64,000 bases of DNA from Symbiodinium natans (taxonomy: Eukaryota > Sar > Dinophyceae > Suessiales > Symbiodiniaceae), in assembly GCA_905221605.1 (NCBI GenBank), contig CAJNDS010002551.1, positions 131,001 to 195,000 of the forward strand, read 5' to 3'. Position numbers and translations under genes: made by a program. Positions 1 through 10,800 of the stretch are shown piece by piece. Under the pieces are notes generated by a model, which was not told the DNA's origin, searched no databases, and saw only the letters and a list, made by a program, of their open reading frames with translations. The first letter of the stretch is position 1, and the number at the start of each line of letters is the position of its first letter.

Positions 1-1
1 G

Positions 2-199
2 TTGTCGAGCTGGGTCACCTTCCTATGCCTCTTACTGCGACAGGAAAGCCAGCACAGACAAGGCAGTCTGAGAAATGTTCCATGTCTGAAGACATCAGCA
101 CACATGAGAACTGCATCAGAACTCCAGGACATCAAGCCTGGTGATGTGTCACCAAGCCCCAGCACGGACACTCTGCGCATCACTGCGAGTTGGGACTGA
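2..199 (+). CDS. possible C-terminal exon of an unknown protein (partial)
   Basis: An open frame enters from the left edge and stops at 199. Only its last part, about 118-199, reads like real protein: ELQDIKPGDVSPSPSTDTL, a polar Ser/Pro/Thr-rich tail just before the stop. An exon acceptor could lie near 110. I do not recognise the protein, and the upstream part is outside the window. It may be the end of a gene on + or a chance frame. Low confidence. Confidence 0.25.
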   Translation: MSSWVTFLCLLLRQESQHRQGSLRNVPCLKTSAHMRTASELQDIKPGDVSPSPSTDTLRITASWD

Positions 200-1739
200 C
201 CGCGACTGACCACGAGACGACAAAACGCTTGCAGCTGCAGGGCCTGGCTTCCCATGTCTTCCCACATCTTCCCACATGCTTCCGTAGTTTCCGATTTCTG
301 ATGACATGAATAAGCACTGCGCTCACCGTCGAGTCGTAGCTCACAGCTGGCAGTGATTTGCAGGACGGGCTTCGAGACAGTCTAGCAGCGACACGCGGCG
401 GTGCGTGAGAGCCCATGTTGTCACACCCGATCCCAAGGGCAAAGCCTGTATGCAACATGTTCATGGCTGCCAGTTCGCATAGAACCGCACTTGGTAACAG
501 GCACAGTTGATACAGCTGCCATGCATCAGAGGCGCAGCGAGGAGCAAGCAAGATTTCATGCATCACTTGTAATTCATAATTCGGCTGGCATGCAAGCAGA
601 TTAGCGCGGTGGAAAGCAAGGCCTCTTCGATTATCGGTAAGACGGCCGCAAAGGGCTTTACGGCGTTTGACAAGCTTTCGAAGTCCTGACAGCACGGCTT
701 TACCGCGAAGCGTGGTCTCGCTGGGATGTGGCTCCAGCACGTAGGAAAACAAACCAGACAGCCACAGTTTGGCAGTTTTGCCATTAACCTCGCTTGTAGG
801 CAAGGTTTATGGACTTAGGTGTGTTGTTGTCCTGTTGTGCTTGTTTGCACGTAGCTTTCGAAGGATGACATTGGAAATCACATAGCTGTGATTCGAGCTC
901 CGTGTCTTGCAGCTTCCAGCCACGGTGGCAATGATGTCCTACCAGAAGAACCTGCAGGTGAAAGGGACATGAGAGAGAAAGTGCACGAGACATGAGCTTG
1001 ATCGTCCGACATCGCCTGAAGGAACCGGAAGCCACACCCTCAAGCCACCCTCACGAAAGGATCCAAATCTTCCGACAAGAACAGAACGAAGATGCCAGTA
1101 CAAGATAGTACAAGAGGATATCAGATCACGTTGTGGCTTGCAGCTTGGATCTGCTTCTGCAGACCCGCTGTGAGGTGTTGATCGCCACCCTGCTTGTGTT
1201 GTGAAGCTGCCGCGCTTGGGCCTCTCGCTGAACGGGTTACAGTCCGAGTCAATGTCGGCCAGGCTTTATCCTTGTGCAGCTTATGGAGCCTGGCACTCAG
1301 GACTCTGCCGAAGGCATGTCATGCATGCTAAACACCGAATGGAGAATCCGATGCGCGCAAGATACCGACCCCATAAAAGATGGGGTCCATGTGGGGTCTA
1401 TAGGGTGTCCCGAAAACCTCCGAGGCCAAAATTAGCGGAGTTACCCACTTAAAGCGTTAGCTTGATGTATCTGCCCCGCTGCCCCACTTTGGCTTGCCGC
1501 AGTTTGTCTCACGGTTGTAGTCATCAGCAGCAAGCCCGAGGGTGAAAAGAAGAGCAAGTTTTTGGCAGCGTATCCTATGGCCCACAACTCAGCTTTTCAT
1601 GCAAGTTTGTGAATCTGGTCTGAAGCACGGCCCTTGCGAGGTTTTCAAGTTTTGTTTGTTTTGGTGGTGCGTCTTCGTGTTTGCCGTCTGCCGCCCAGCT
1701 CTTGTCTTGCCGGGTTATGTCCCTGTGTGTGTTAAAGTG
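200..1739. other. no supported gene
   Basis: I see nothing I can support here. A 207-codon minus frame spans 180-803 without a stop, but it has no recognisable domain and no neighbouring exons that would extend it. The rest is mixed-composition sequence that could be intron or spacer. Confidence 0.4.
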
Positions 1740-1859
1740 AAAGTGACGACAAAGGTCATGGCGGTCTACATTGCGGATCACCTCCTGTACCGAAAGTTCG
1801 GTCCGGCAAAGGTAGCCGAGTACACAGACAAGTGTGCAGCCAGCAGCTCCAGCATGTGA
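1740..1859 (+). CDS. possible terminal exon, unknown protein
   Basis: The last 39 codons of a + frame ending at 1859 read as a plausible protein end (AVYIADHLLYRKFGPAKVAE, then a Ser-rich tail). The part before about 1740 is low-quality sequence, so only the end is proposed as coding. There is no family match. It could belong with the + exon candidates that follow at 2.3-3.6 kb or be chance. Confidence 0.18.
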   Translation, partial: KVTTKVMAVYIADHLLYRKFGPAKVAEYTDKCAASSSSM

Positions 1860-2325
1860 ACTGCCCTCACCGCAATCTTTAAGGTCTGGAAAGCTGACCA
1901 TTCGTTCAAAGGGGCATCGCGCCATTCGACTGAGATCTGCGTGTTTCGCTGTTTTGACGTTGCTGGAGCAGCAAGGGATGAGCTAAGGCGAAGAGTTTTG
2001 GGCGCAGTTCACAGATCCGTCGCGGTGGTGCCTGGAGACCTGTTGAAAGCATGGCAGAACGGAAAGCCCGGAAGGTGCGAGGTTCTTGACTGTAGATGTG
2101 CCAGGTCGCCGGAGCACCCGGCGGAAACCTCGGATGGACAAGCACATGCCCGCATGCGAAGGCTGTTCCGGTTGGGGGCGGAGAGCCCAGGTACTGCAGA
2201 CAGCCGATGTTAGCATGGTCCTCTGCGAGCAAAGCGGGTCACAGGAGAAGAGCTCTCCGGAGGCGGAGGCTACGTGCAAGTATTGTGCTTCCTCTCAGTT
2301 TCTTCTGTTGCCTCATTTGTCTTCC

Positions 2326-3648
2326 TCTTGGCCAGGCCGAGGATGTCGCCGAAGATGTCGCGGAGGAGGTGCCCTTCGCGAATCCGAAGCGGAAGCTCGA
2401 AGCTGTCCAGCTGGGGACTCAAACCCGAGTTCGGGTGGGAGATCTTGTTTCTCTTCGAAGGGCTTCGAACCGTTTCCATGACCGGTCGTGCAAGTGCTTC
2501 CACAAATTCGTGCCTCTTGACCGGGTCCCTGTCTCCCCCATCTCCCGATGTGCACATTGCGCCTGATGCCCTTTGGTTGCTGTAAAGCAATAGACCGCAT
2601 AAGCCCGACGTACGAAGACTCAGGAAGAGGGTTCACGCATCATTCGCAGATGAATGATTCTGAAGGATTCTGAATGATTCTGAGGCTTGGCCCCCTGAAG
2701 CCAGGTCTTGCGCCAAGATATGACCTCTCATGCACCCCTCTCCTGATTTCTTCATTTCCGTCTCATGCGCCTCCGCTCTTTCTCTTCGCTGAGGCTTGGG
2801 CATGGTACTTAGACACAAGGCCGAGAGCGAAAGCGTGCGCCACTCAGCATCAATAATCTGGCAGTTGGGGAGACGTGTTCGGCAGCTAAGTCGGGCTCTT
2901 TCTTCTGCACAAGAGAGTGCAAGCAGCTGGAGGACACAAGGTTGAGATCCTGGCGCTTTTAATTCATATCCCTCGTCAAATGCAGGAGCCTGTTGAGGGA
3001 CCTTTCCGGCTGGTCATGCAGACGCTGGAGGCTTTGGCAGCTGTGTCATGCCGCTTGAAGTGCCCAGAAGCGCTATGAAGCATTCAGAATTCTTGTGAGA
3101 AGTGCGACTTCACGCAGGCAGGATTGGGCTACCCTTTCCTGGACGATTCCGAGATCTCAGAGGCCCTGACGGCATCTGCCGTCTCGGGGGCTACGCTGGC
3201 ACGGGCAAGCCTCCACTCCGCAGGTTGAGATCTTTCCCCCCTCGGAAGCCCGAGACCTGGAATGGCAGAAGTAGCAACGAACTTCCAAAGGACGAGGCAA
3301 GTGCAAAGCAAATCTAGAAATCAGGATGGAACCATCAGATGCAAAATGACCGGAGTGGCAGAAGTCACCTCTCGCATCTTCAGATGGTGGGCGTCCCAGA
3401 TCGTTGGCAACATGGCACTGCGTGATGTTCTGAAGAGACTCCGTGACAGGTGGTCGGGCTTGCAGAAGGACTCGCAAGAGGCGGCTGCCGCGTTCATGCA
3501 ATCGATTCAAAACGAGGCCTGTCACTCTCGTGTGCCAAGATGTGTGCCAAGACGTGTCAAAACCATGCCTTCGGAGAGCAGTGTCTTCCCTGCAAGAATG
3601 CAGGTTGCCGCACCGAAAGTCAGGAGCAAAGACCTCTCTCAGCAATGA
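2326..3648 (+). CDS. possible multi-exon gene, unknown function
   Basis: Four + segments read like exons. About 2333-2510 encodes an acidic then basic stretch (QAEDVAEDVAEEVPF, then NPKRKLEAVQLGTQTRVRV). About 2983-3075 encodes EPVEGPFRLVMQTLEALAAV. About 3120-3229 encodes LGYPFLDDSEISEALTASAV and ends at GCAG. The last, 3262-3648, is an open frame of about 128 codons rich in Arg/Lys with a helical centre (DVLKRLRDRWSGLQKDSQEA). Short introns with AG ends are possible between them. No domain is recognised. They could be 5' exons of the leucine-rich repeat gene at 4.75 kb or a separate gene. Confidence 0.3.
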
Positions 3649-3672
3649 GCGCAAAAGGAGTCAAGCCGAGTT

Positions 3673-3695
3673 GCAGCAGCAGCAGCAGCAGCAGC
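3673..3695. repeat. short (CAG)n microsatellite
   Basis: About seven consecutive CAG triplets directly after the stop of the frame ending at 3648. Confidence 0.8.
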
Positions 3696-4084
3696 CCGCG
3701 CGCATGCCATCCCAGTGCCATGCAAACATTTGCGACTATAGTGTGAAAGTGCATGCCACTTCATGATGTCTCACGCGCGCCTCATCGATCTTGGCCGCCC
3801 CTGTTCGTAGCGTTGCCAGCACCGAAGCGGTGCACCTGGCCAGTGCCTGAGAAGATCACGCTGGTAGGTGGAGCATTGTGGAACCACAGCAATACCGTTT
3901 GCAAAGAACACAGTGACTGCAGCGTGAGGTGCTCCAATGTGCAGATGTGACCATTGGCATGCTGAGTCATTGACCGGGTTGACTCTATGTGTTGATGGCC
4001 ACTGATGAGGCACCCATTGCACCCGTTGCAGTGTGATGCTGATGACCCTCAACATCTCAGTTGACCATGGGTGGATTTAGTCAT

Positions 4085-4215
4085 GACTGAAGTCTGGAGA
4101 AGTCTGCTAGAGGCATCAGTGCAAGCAGCTGCCACATGCCCAGTTGCTTTACTTTCGGGGGAGTTATCGCGGGAGTCTCGGAGTCTCCAACCGGCTTTAG
4201 CAGGCTTTCCTGAAA
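4085..4215 (+). CDS. possible exon, unknown protein
   Basis: A + segment reads as a helical, protein-like stretch (VWRSLLEASVQAAATCPVAL, then LLSGELSRESRSLQPALAG) and stops at about 4220. The minus strand is open across the same place (4081-4650), but that reading lacks any motif and I treat it as the shadow. It might be an upstream exon of the gene at 4.75 kb. Confidence 0.22.
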
Positions 4216-4754
4216 GCAGCTGAGAAGGGCGCGCTTGACGTTCTGGCGGCACAGTTTCATTCTGTGCCCAAGACACAGCGAAGAACGGCTGTCGACCAAT
4301 GTTGCCAGGTAGCTCGGCGACACCTTCAAGGCCGAGCTCGGCTTGACTGTGAGATGCGGGGCAGGAAATTGACGGAAATTGCAGTACACCGTCTGAGTCA
4401 AGGCCGTCAGCGTCGGATGATCGTGGCAGCGGCTGATGGCCATGGCAGAGGCTGTCCCGAGTTGCGTGGATTGCGGGCACAGATGGCAGAGCGCATCGAG
4501 AGTTACTAAGTCAGGCCCATTCAGGCCCCACAGATCCCCGCAGGCACAAAACACGAGCCCAAGCCGATTTGCGAGGGTGCTGTTCCTTGTTTGTGTTGAA
4601 TCCTGCAGGCGCCGTTCATTTGGCTGCTCGAGCCGGCCATGGTGAGGCATGCCAGGGGTTTGTCACCAGCCAAGTTTGGAAATCATTGGCATGCCTCCCT
4701 GTTTGATGTGCAGCCACTGGTATCTCTCGAGTTGGCCGGTCAACCTGTGGTCTC

Positions 4755-6433
4755 ATGGATGGGCGTGGCTTGGAGCCGGAGGAGCGTGCGGAGCTTGCAG
4801 AGCTCGCAGAGCTTGCACCTGCCTCGAGCTTAGGGCAGGCCATCTCGGTTTTGTCCTTTGTGGATATCCTGGAAGCGACGGCCTGCAACCGGAAGTGGCG
4901 GCAACTTGGCTGTGAGCTGACCCACATCCCTGCCTTGTCCACCAAGCCGCTGCACGAGCAACGTGAGAACCGTGAGGACTGTGAGAGCACGAAGGACAAT
5001 AAGGAGATCCGCCCCATCCTGCTGCCCGTGCTTCCGTGTTTGCTGCTAGTCGTCTCGCGCTTCCCGCGGCTGCGGGGGGAGATAGGCGTGTTTGTCGTAG
5101 ACTGGAGGCCGACATACTTCGACGCGCTGGAGGCGGGTGGAGGTCGCCTTCAAGCGCTCTCCTTGCAGCTCTCCGAGGGTGTTGGGGAGCGCGAGCTTTC
5201 CCTCATCCTGAAGTCTTGTCCAAATTTGCTCCGCTTCTGCCTGTCGGACTACGACCTTGTTGGGGACATCCCGGGCCACTTCCTGTGGGACCTTCCAAGC
5301 CACCTCACCGAGCTGAGGTTCTGAAGAGAAAAAGGGGCCACAGGGGTGTTTAGATGGTTTTTAAAGGTTTTTTCTGTTTTGTTAGACCCGCTCCAATTTG
5401 GTTCCCTAGTCACCATTTAGAGTCACTGGGAGTCACTGGAGTCACGGGAGTTACCTTCTCCCTGAGCCCCTGAGGCTGTGTCTGCTTCGAGACCTGCAGG
5501 ACTCAGCCTTGCAGGCGGCTGTCAAAGCTGCGCCAAATTTGCGATCTGTTCACCTGGAGGGTGTTGACGAACTCACAGACCATGGTATTGCTGCCCTGGG
5601 CTCGTTAAATCTTCGGGAGCTGTCCCTGGTTTTTACCCGTGCAGCATCACCACAAATCTTGGAGTCGACGCTGTTGCACGTCTTATGCGACACCCATTGC
5701 ACAGGGCTCGAGGCACTTGAATTCTCCGAGCGTGCTGGGCCGTCTCTGGTCCTATCTGATCAAGGCGCCAACTTTGCGCAGGCGCTTGCAAGGCATGGAA
5801 GGTCCCTCAGAGCTTTGACACTCTCGGGCGTGGTGGGGCTTGGCGACATTGCCTTCCAAATTCTTGCAGCTTCCTGTCCGAACCTGCGTGAGCTGTCCCT
5901 ATACAAACCTGGGCATCAACTGACATCAGCCGGATTACAAGAAGGCTTGAGGCAGCTTTCCTTGGAACATGTCAGCCTCGGCTGTGTTGCCGACTTTCTT
6001 GGCGCGTTTCAGGCCATTAGATGTGCAGGACTCGGGCTCCGGTCCTTTGAGATGACTCGCTACTTTCGCACCGCTGCAGATGAGTCCGTGCTGTCTGTTT
6101 TGCAGCATCTGCGCAGTGGCTACTTTCCTCGTTTGTACTCGGCGATCTTCCGCGGGACGTTTTCCTCCGAACAGGTTTCTACTTGTTACGAGGACATGTC
6201 GCGTGACCGGTGGGAAACTGCCGACTTGAGCTGGGTGCAGCTTGACGATCAGACCTTTTCGATCAGATGGCCGTATCCCGCGTCTGCTGCAAAGTCTTGT
6301 GAGTCTTTCGTTACTGTGCATCTGCAAAGGTGCTTCAAAGAGAGTGATTTTGGATGAGCTTCGGCAGAAAATTGAAGGAACGACAGGACACATCAACACG
6401 CTCAATGTGGACAGTTGCTCCAGAAGAGATTAA
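4755..6433 (+). CDS. leucine-rich repeat protein with F-box-like start
   Basis: Three exons give a protein of about 490 residues. Exon 1 (4755 to about 5317) starts with an acidic Glu/Leu/Ala stretch, then an F-box-like helix pair (ISVLSFVDILEATACNRKWR), then the first leucine-rich units. Exon 2 (about 5500-6298) carries repeats of the SCF/AMN1 cysteine-containing type: APNLRSVHLEGVDELTDHGI, SLRALTLSGVVGLGDIAFQI and CPNLRELSLY. Exon 3 (6330-6433) is a charged helical tail ending in TAA. The intron between exons 2 and 3 would be only 31 nt (6299-6329, GTGAGT donor, AAAG/G acceptor) and keeps frame exactly. Family knowledge suggests a substrate-binding subunit of an SCF ubiquitin ligase; that role is inference, since the F-box is weak. 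The ATG at 4755 opens the frame, but upstream exons are possible. Confidence 0.65.
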
Positions 6434-7480
6434 ACAACAACCATGCTACTGTGTGCGGATGCGCATGCAAAGCTAGCCAGTATATGCAGACAAAAAGCCC
6501 TACCCACATACCGTCGCACAACCACAGACATGCATGGCATGCATCGCTACAAATTCATTGCCGATTGCCCCTGCCCCAAGTGGTCACGGTCAAGGTTAAC
6601 TAGGTATGGCATATTTCACGCAGCCTTCGCTCAGGCTAAGAGGTTTGGGGTAGTGCTTCGAAAGTCGAGGTTTTCAGTTTGGCCCAATTATAAGCCTGTT
6701 TAGGGTTTAGGGTTAGGGCAAGAGCTCAACACTGTAGTTGTGTACTTGGAGGTTCAGGGTACTTAGTGACCCATGATATGTGTAGTTATAACCCACGTAT
6801 AAGCCCATTACCCTAATGGGGTTATAGTTGTGGTATAAGTACCCTAAACCCTAACCCTAAACCCTGGAACTATAAGTACAGTTATATTTGGGTTACTAAG
6901 TACCATGAACCTCCAAGAAGGGTTCTGGGCTACAGTGTTTTGGGTTGAGGGTTTTTGGAGTTCTGTTTTGTTTTGTTCTGATGTCCTTCTGGGAGGGTTT
7001 TAGAAATTTAGGTTTAGAGTTTAGGGTTTAGTTTATTGGGGTTCGTTTAGAGCTTAGTTTACTTCTAATGTCCTTCTGGGAGGGGGTCCGACGCTTTCCC
7101 GGCTGCAGCGCGCTGGTGTGACGGTCAGACGTTTTGACATTCAAGTGCAGCCTGTCGTGCCAGATGATAGCGCTGTTGCACGATCACGGCCTGGTGCTAG
7201 AGGCACGCGGCTGTTCCGCAGGCTAGGATGTAGGATGGATGAGGTATCGAAGCTTTCTTGCGGCTCGCCCTCTGCTGGAGGCTTGCGATGTAGACGGCCG
7301 CACGCCACTCCATCTCGCTTCCGAGCATGGTCGCATGGAGGCGTCAATGACTCTGTTGAACAGCTGAGAGCGCTGCTGAACGTAAACTCGAGATTCATTG
7401 CATTCCAGCCATTGTGGCTCTGAGACATCGTGACAAGCATCGGACAGACACATCGACGGTCAAGGTTCCGAGCCACCATT
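6434..7480. other. intergenic stretch without supported gene
   Basis: Spacer between the leucine-rich repeat gene and TOP2. It holds the telomere-like island at 6.70-7.05 kb. Open frames on both strands at 7118-7480 have no recognisable motif. Confidence 0.45.
6703..7050. repeat. degenerate telomere-like island (TTTAGGG / CCCTAAA)
   Basis: The stretch contains TTTAGGGTTTAGGGTTAGGG at the left, CCCTAAACCCTAACCCTAA at about 6842, and TTTAGAGTTTAGGGTTTAG at about 7012, so both strand orientations occur. Two nearly palindromic arms in between (around 6740-6780 and 6885-6915) share words such as TACTTAG and CTCCAAG. It is far from a sequence end as seen here, so it is an interstitial telomere-like sequence. 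Confidence 0.7.
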
Positions 7481-7607
7481 GACTATTGTATCCAAGGGCA
7501 CTCGCATCAAACGTGTTCGGCTGCAGTCTTCGTGTTGTAACTTGTAGTCGCTCTCGAAGTGCTACCATCATGCCACCACGGGGAAGGTGCAACTCACACA
7601 GCTGTGC

Positions 7608-7722
7608 AAAGTGCCACGCAAAGTGCCGTGCAAAGTGCCGCGCAAAGTGCAGTTCTCGAAGGAGCCGAAGCCGGGGCCGAAGCCGGGGCCGAGGCCGAGG
7701 GCGAGGCCGCGGTGCAAAAGGA
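7608..7722. repeat. two adjacent 12-nt tandem repeats
   Basis: Four copies of a 12-mer (CAAAGTGCCRYG type) at about 7617-7660 are followed by GAAGCCGGGGCC-type 6/12-nt repeats at about 7670-7722. In the frame opened at 7559 they encode Ala/Gln/Ser then acidic Glu/Ala/Gly repeats (EGAEAGAEAGAEAEGEA). That could be a low-complexity N-terminal leader of TOP2, or untranslated sequence. Confidence 0.65.
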
Positions 7723-7869
7723 TCCCGAGGCTGCGCAGCAGGGGAAGTATGGACAAAGAACTGACGAAGAGAAAGTGCATGGCAAGTGAAACCAAGTGCA
7801 AGGCAGTTGCAGTTGTGGTCAGTTTTGGCGTGGGCTGCGTCGGAGGCAGCGATGACATTGGGTCCCCCA

Positions 7870-10800
7870 AGATCAAGAGAAGCAAAACGGTGGAGCAAAC
7901 ATACCAGAAGAAGACGCAGGTCGGTAGCTTTTGTGTGACGATCGTGCCCATTCGCATTTTGTTGTGAGAGGTGGAACACATCCTCCTTCGCGCGGACGCT
8001 TGGCTTCCTGACGACGCACATGTGCTGATGCCCATCCATCCGTTGAGGTCCCGACACTTATGTTGGCTCCATAGAACACCAGGCGCACTCCTCAGCATGC
8101 AGTGCTAAGCCGAAGCGTTGAGTCCGCTAAGTTGTACGTCTTTGACCATCAAATCGCAAGTTATCACTCGGACGGAGGATGAATCGGCGTGGGTCTGGAA
8201 CGACAAGAAGGCCTTGTGGCCTTTTGGGGCATTTTGTGGCCTTGGGCCTTGCCCGCTTTGAGATCCGCTTTGGCTTCTGTGGTGACGTGCACGAAAAAGA
8301 CATTTACAGCCCTGACCGTTTTCAAGTACACCTTATCACATAGCTTTGTCAACCGTAAAGTTGAAACAAAGGGTATTCGGTATGGGCCCCCGAATCGATG
8401 CCAATCGCGACCTGGGCTTTCCAGCCAGACCGCGGGCCATGCCGGGATTGTGGGCAGAGGGAAGGGGTCCCTTTCTTGGTGCTTAAAAGGTGATGCTTCG
8501 GGCCAGGGTTCGGGAAAGAACTAGGACCTCAAAAATGTTCATGATGCCACATTGCTACCCTCTCCCGTGAACGTATTCTTTTGCCTCCGTACTTCCCGCC
8601 AAGAACGCAGGCCAACACAGCGGCTGTCGTTGAAGCATGTGTCGTATGCCATATGCAGAAGATGCAAATAGTCCAGTCAAACATAGCAGCTGTCGTTGCA
8701 GGATAATTATCTCATACGCAGAAAATACAAATACTCCGCCGGACTCCGTATGACTGTGTACACCTCATGAGTCTCCTATCAGGGACAGTTGAGTTCTTTT
8801 GTGATACATGATTGTCTCAGCGTTTAGGAACAAGTCAACGACACCGTATTCTTTTGCCTCCGTATTTCCTCAAAAAGAACGCAGGTGAACACAGCAGCTG
8901 TCGGGCCACGGTTCGTTGTACGGCAGCAGGATTTGTGAGCTACCGGCACTATCGCCCCTCCCCTGAAGCTCCCTCAACTAGCTTTGGTCTCTACCCAGGA
9001 GAGTCATGGCCTGTCTACCAACCACCATGGTGTATGTCCCGTGTTTGCACCGCATTTGCGGCAGGGTCAAATGGAGCACAGGGACATCAGCTACGTGCCG
9101 GCACTGTACAAAATCTTCGACGAGATCCTTGTCAATGCAGCTGACAACCTGCAGAGGGATTCCAAGATGAAGGCAGGTTCTTTTGTGCACGGAGTGTATT
9201 GGTTACGCTTGAATTGAAGCTACATTCTTGTGCCGCATCGCAGCCAGGCGATCAAGGTCGACATTGACCGGTCCAAAGGCCAAAATGCATACAAACGCAC
9301 AACTACACATGACGGGTCGACCACACTCACACACTCGCTGCATGCTTTGTTCTCTAAACTCAGAGAGCTCCGTCCAGCTATCTGAACTGTACAGGTTTCT
9401 GCTGAACCATTTCCGTACTTCTAGCAGTAGGCACAGCTCCGTGTGAATGCAGGAAGGATCAAAGTGTGGAATGATGGAAAGGGAATTCCCATACAGCTGC
9501 CAGTCCCTCACTTTGTGATCATGTTCCGACGTTCCAGTGGGCGGGGTTTCAGGGCGAGTGTTGATGCAAGGCACAAGAAGTACAAGGTTTTCGTTCCGGA
9601 GCTGGTTTTTGGCCATCTGCTCACCAGCGACAACTACGATGATTCCGAACGTTGCTCCGCTGCAGTTGGGTAGCAATCTGCAGAGCATGCAGTCTTCTCT
9701 CAAAGTTTTCTCCAGACATGTGGAGCTTGTTGCACGTAAGGCAAGGTTACTGGAGGTCGCAACGGCTATGGAGCAAAGCTTACCAACGTTTTTAGCCGGA
9801 AGCTTTCATGCAACTATTGCAGTCGTGTGCGTTCACTATGGGGCGGGGGGACCTGCATCGCCCTCGCATTTCTGCAAGGAAGCTCGTCATTGAGACGGCA
9901 GGCCTTCAGCTTTCATATTCGCGTACAAGGGTTGCCAGAGGTATCGATTGTGTCAGAGTTTTCGTGCCGTACTTCTCGCCGCTGTGCGTTTGTGAGAGGC
10001 AGCGGCAAGAAGTACAAGCAGGAATGGACTGCCAACATGAGCAACTGGGCTTGTTTGAACACCGACACCCCGCTCATAGGTGCCATGATTTGTAAGCGGA
10101 GGGTCAGCTGAGGTAAGAAGGGCAAGCCGCAGGTTACCAAGGCTGTGAAAATTTGTTTGTGGAAGCGCGATGGCCTGGCTGCTGCATCTGTTGCACGTCA
10201 GGGGTCTGCAACATCCTACACCTCGGTGGAATTCTGGCCAGCTTCTCGTCGGTGAATAAGAAGCGACCTGAGCTTGAGAGAGCCGCCGGTCGAGCCGCGC
10301 GAGAGGACCTCGCCAAGTTCGGCATGAAGGAGCTTGAGGCCCAGAATGCTGTGAAAGGGCTGGGTTCTTTAGTGGCTTGGTGTGCTTCGCCTGTGTTGTG
10401 GTGCCAGGCCGACACAGTCGCCCTCATGATGCGCAGAGTCTATGACATCGGAGGCCATAGTCTCTGTCCCAATCGTGCTAAGATTGCAGTCGTGCTTGAG
10501 AAGTTAAAGGGTCTTGTTCGTTCCGGCAAAGCATCCCGCCAGGAACCAGCGGAGACCGATGTTCTGTGTACTTGAATGGCAGCATCTTGCCTGCATGTGG
10601 GCAGCTTGTTAAATTCTTTCGGCTGTTGCGATACGTGCATTCCGAATTCCTCTTGAGGGAAGTTGGCAGTCAAGAACTTTGTGGACTACTGCCAGCAGTT
10701 CCATGGTGAGGACGGCTATGCCTATGCACAGCTCAACAAACGCTGGCAGGCCGGACCTGCTTAATGCTGTCGGGGGCACCGCAAGTCTGCTCTGATTCTT

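Noticed and set aside
180-803. 207-codon minus frame
   Set aside because: No motif, no upstream or downstream partner exons; long chance frames are common at this base composition.
4081-4650. 189-codon minus frame
   Set aside because: No motif and overlaps more protein-like + segments.
8835-8905. RILLPPYF reading as the missing TOP2 LLRPDTYIGS segment
   Set aside because: Only a few residues match, and it falls in the duplicated 63-nt repeat, so it is likely chance.
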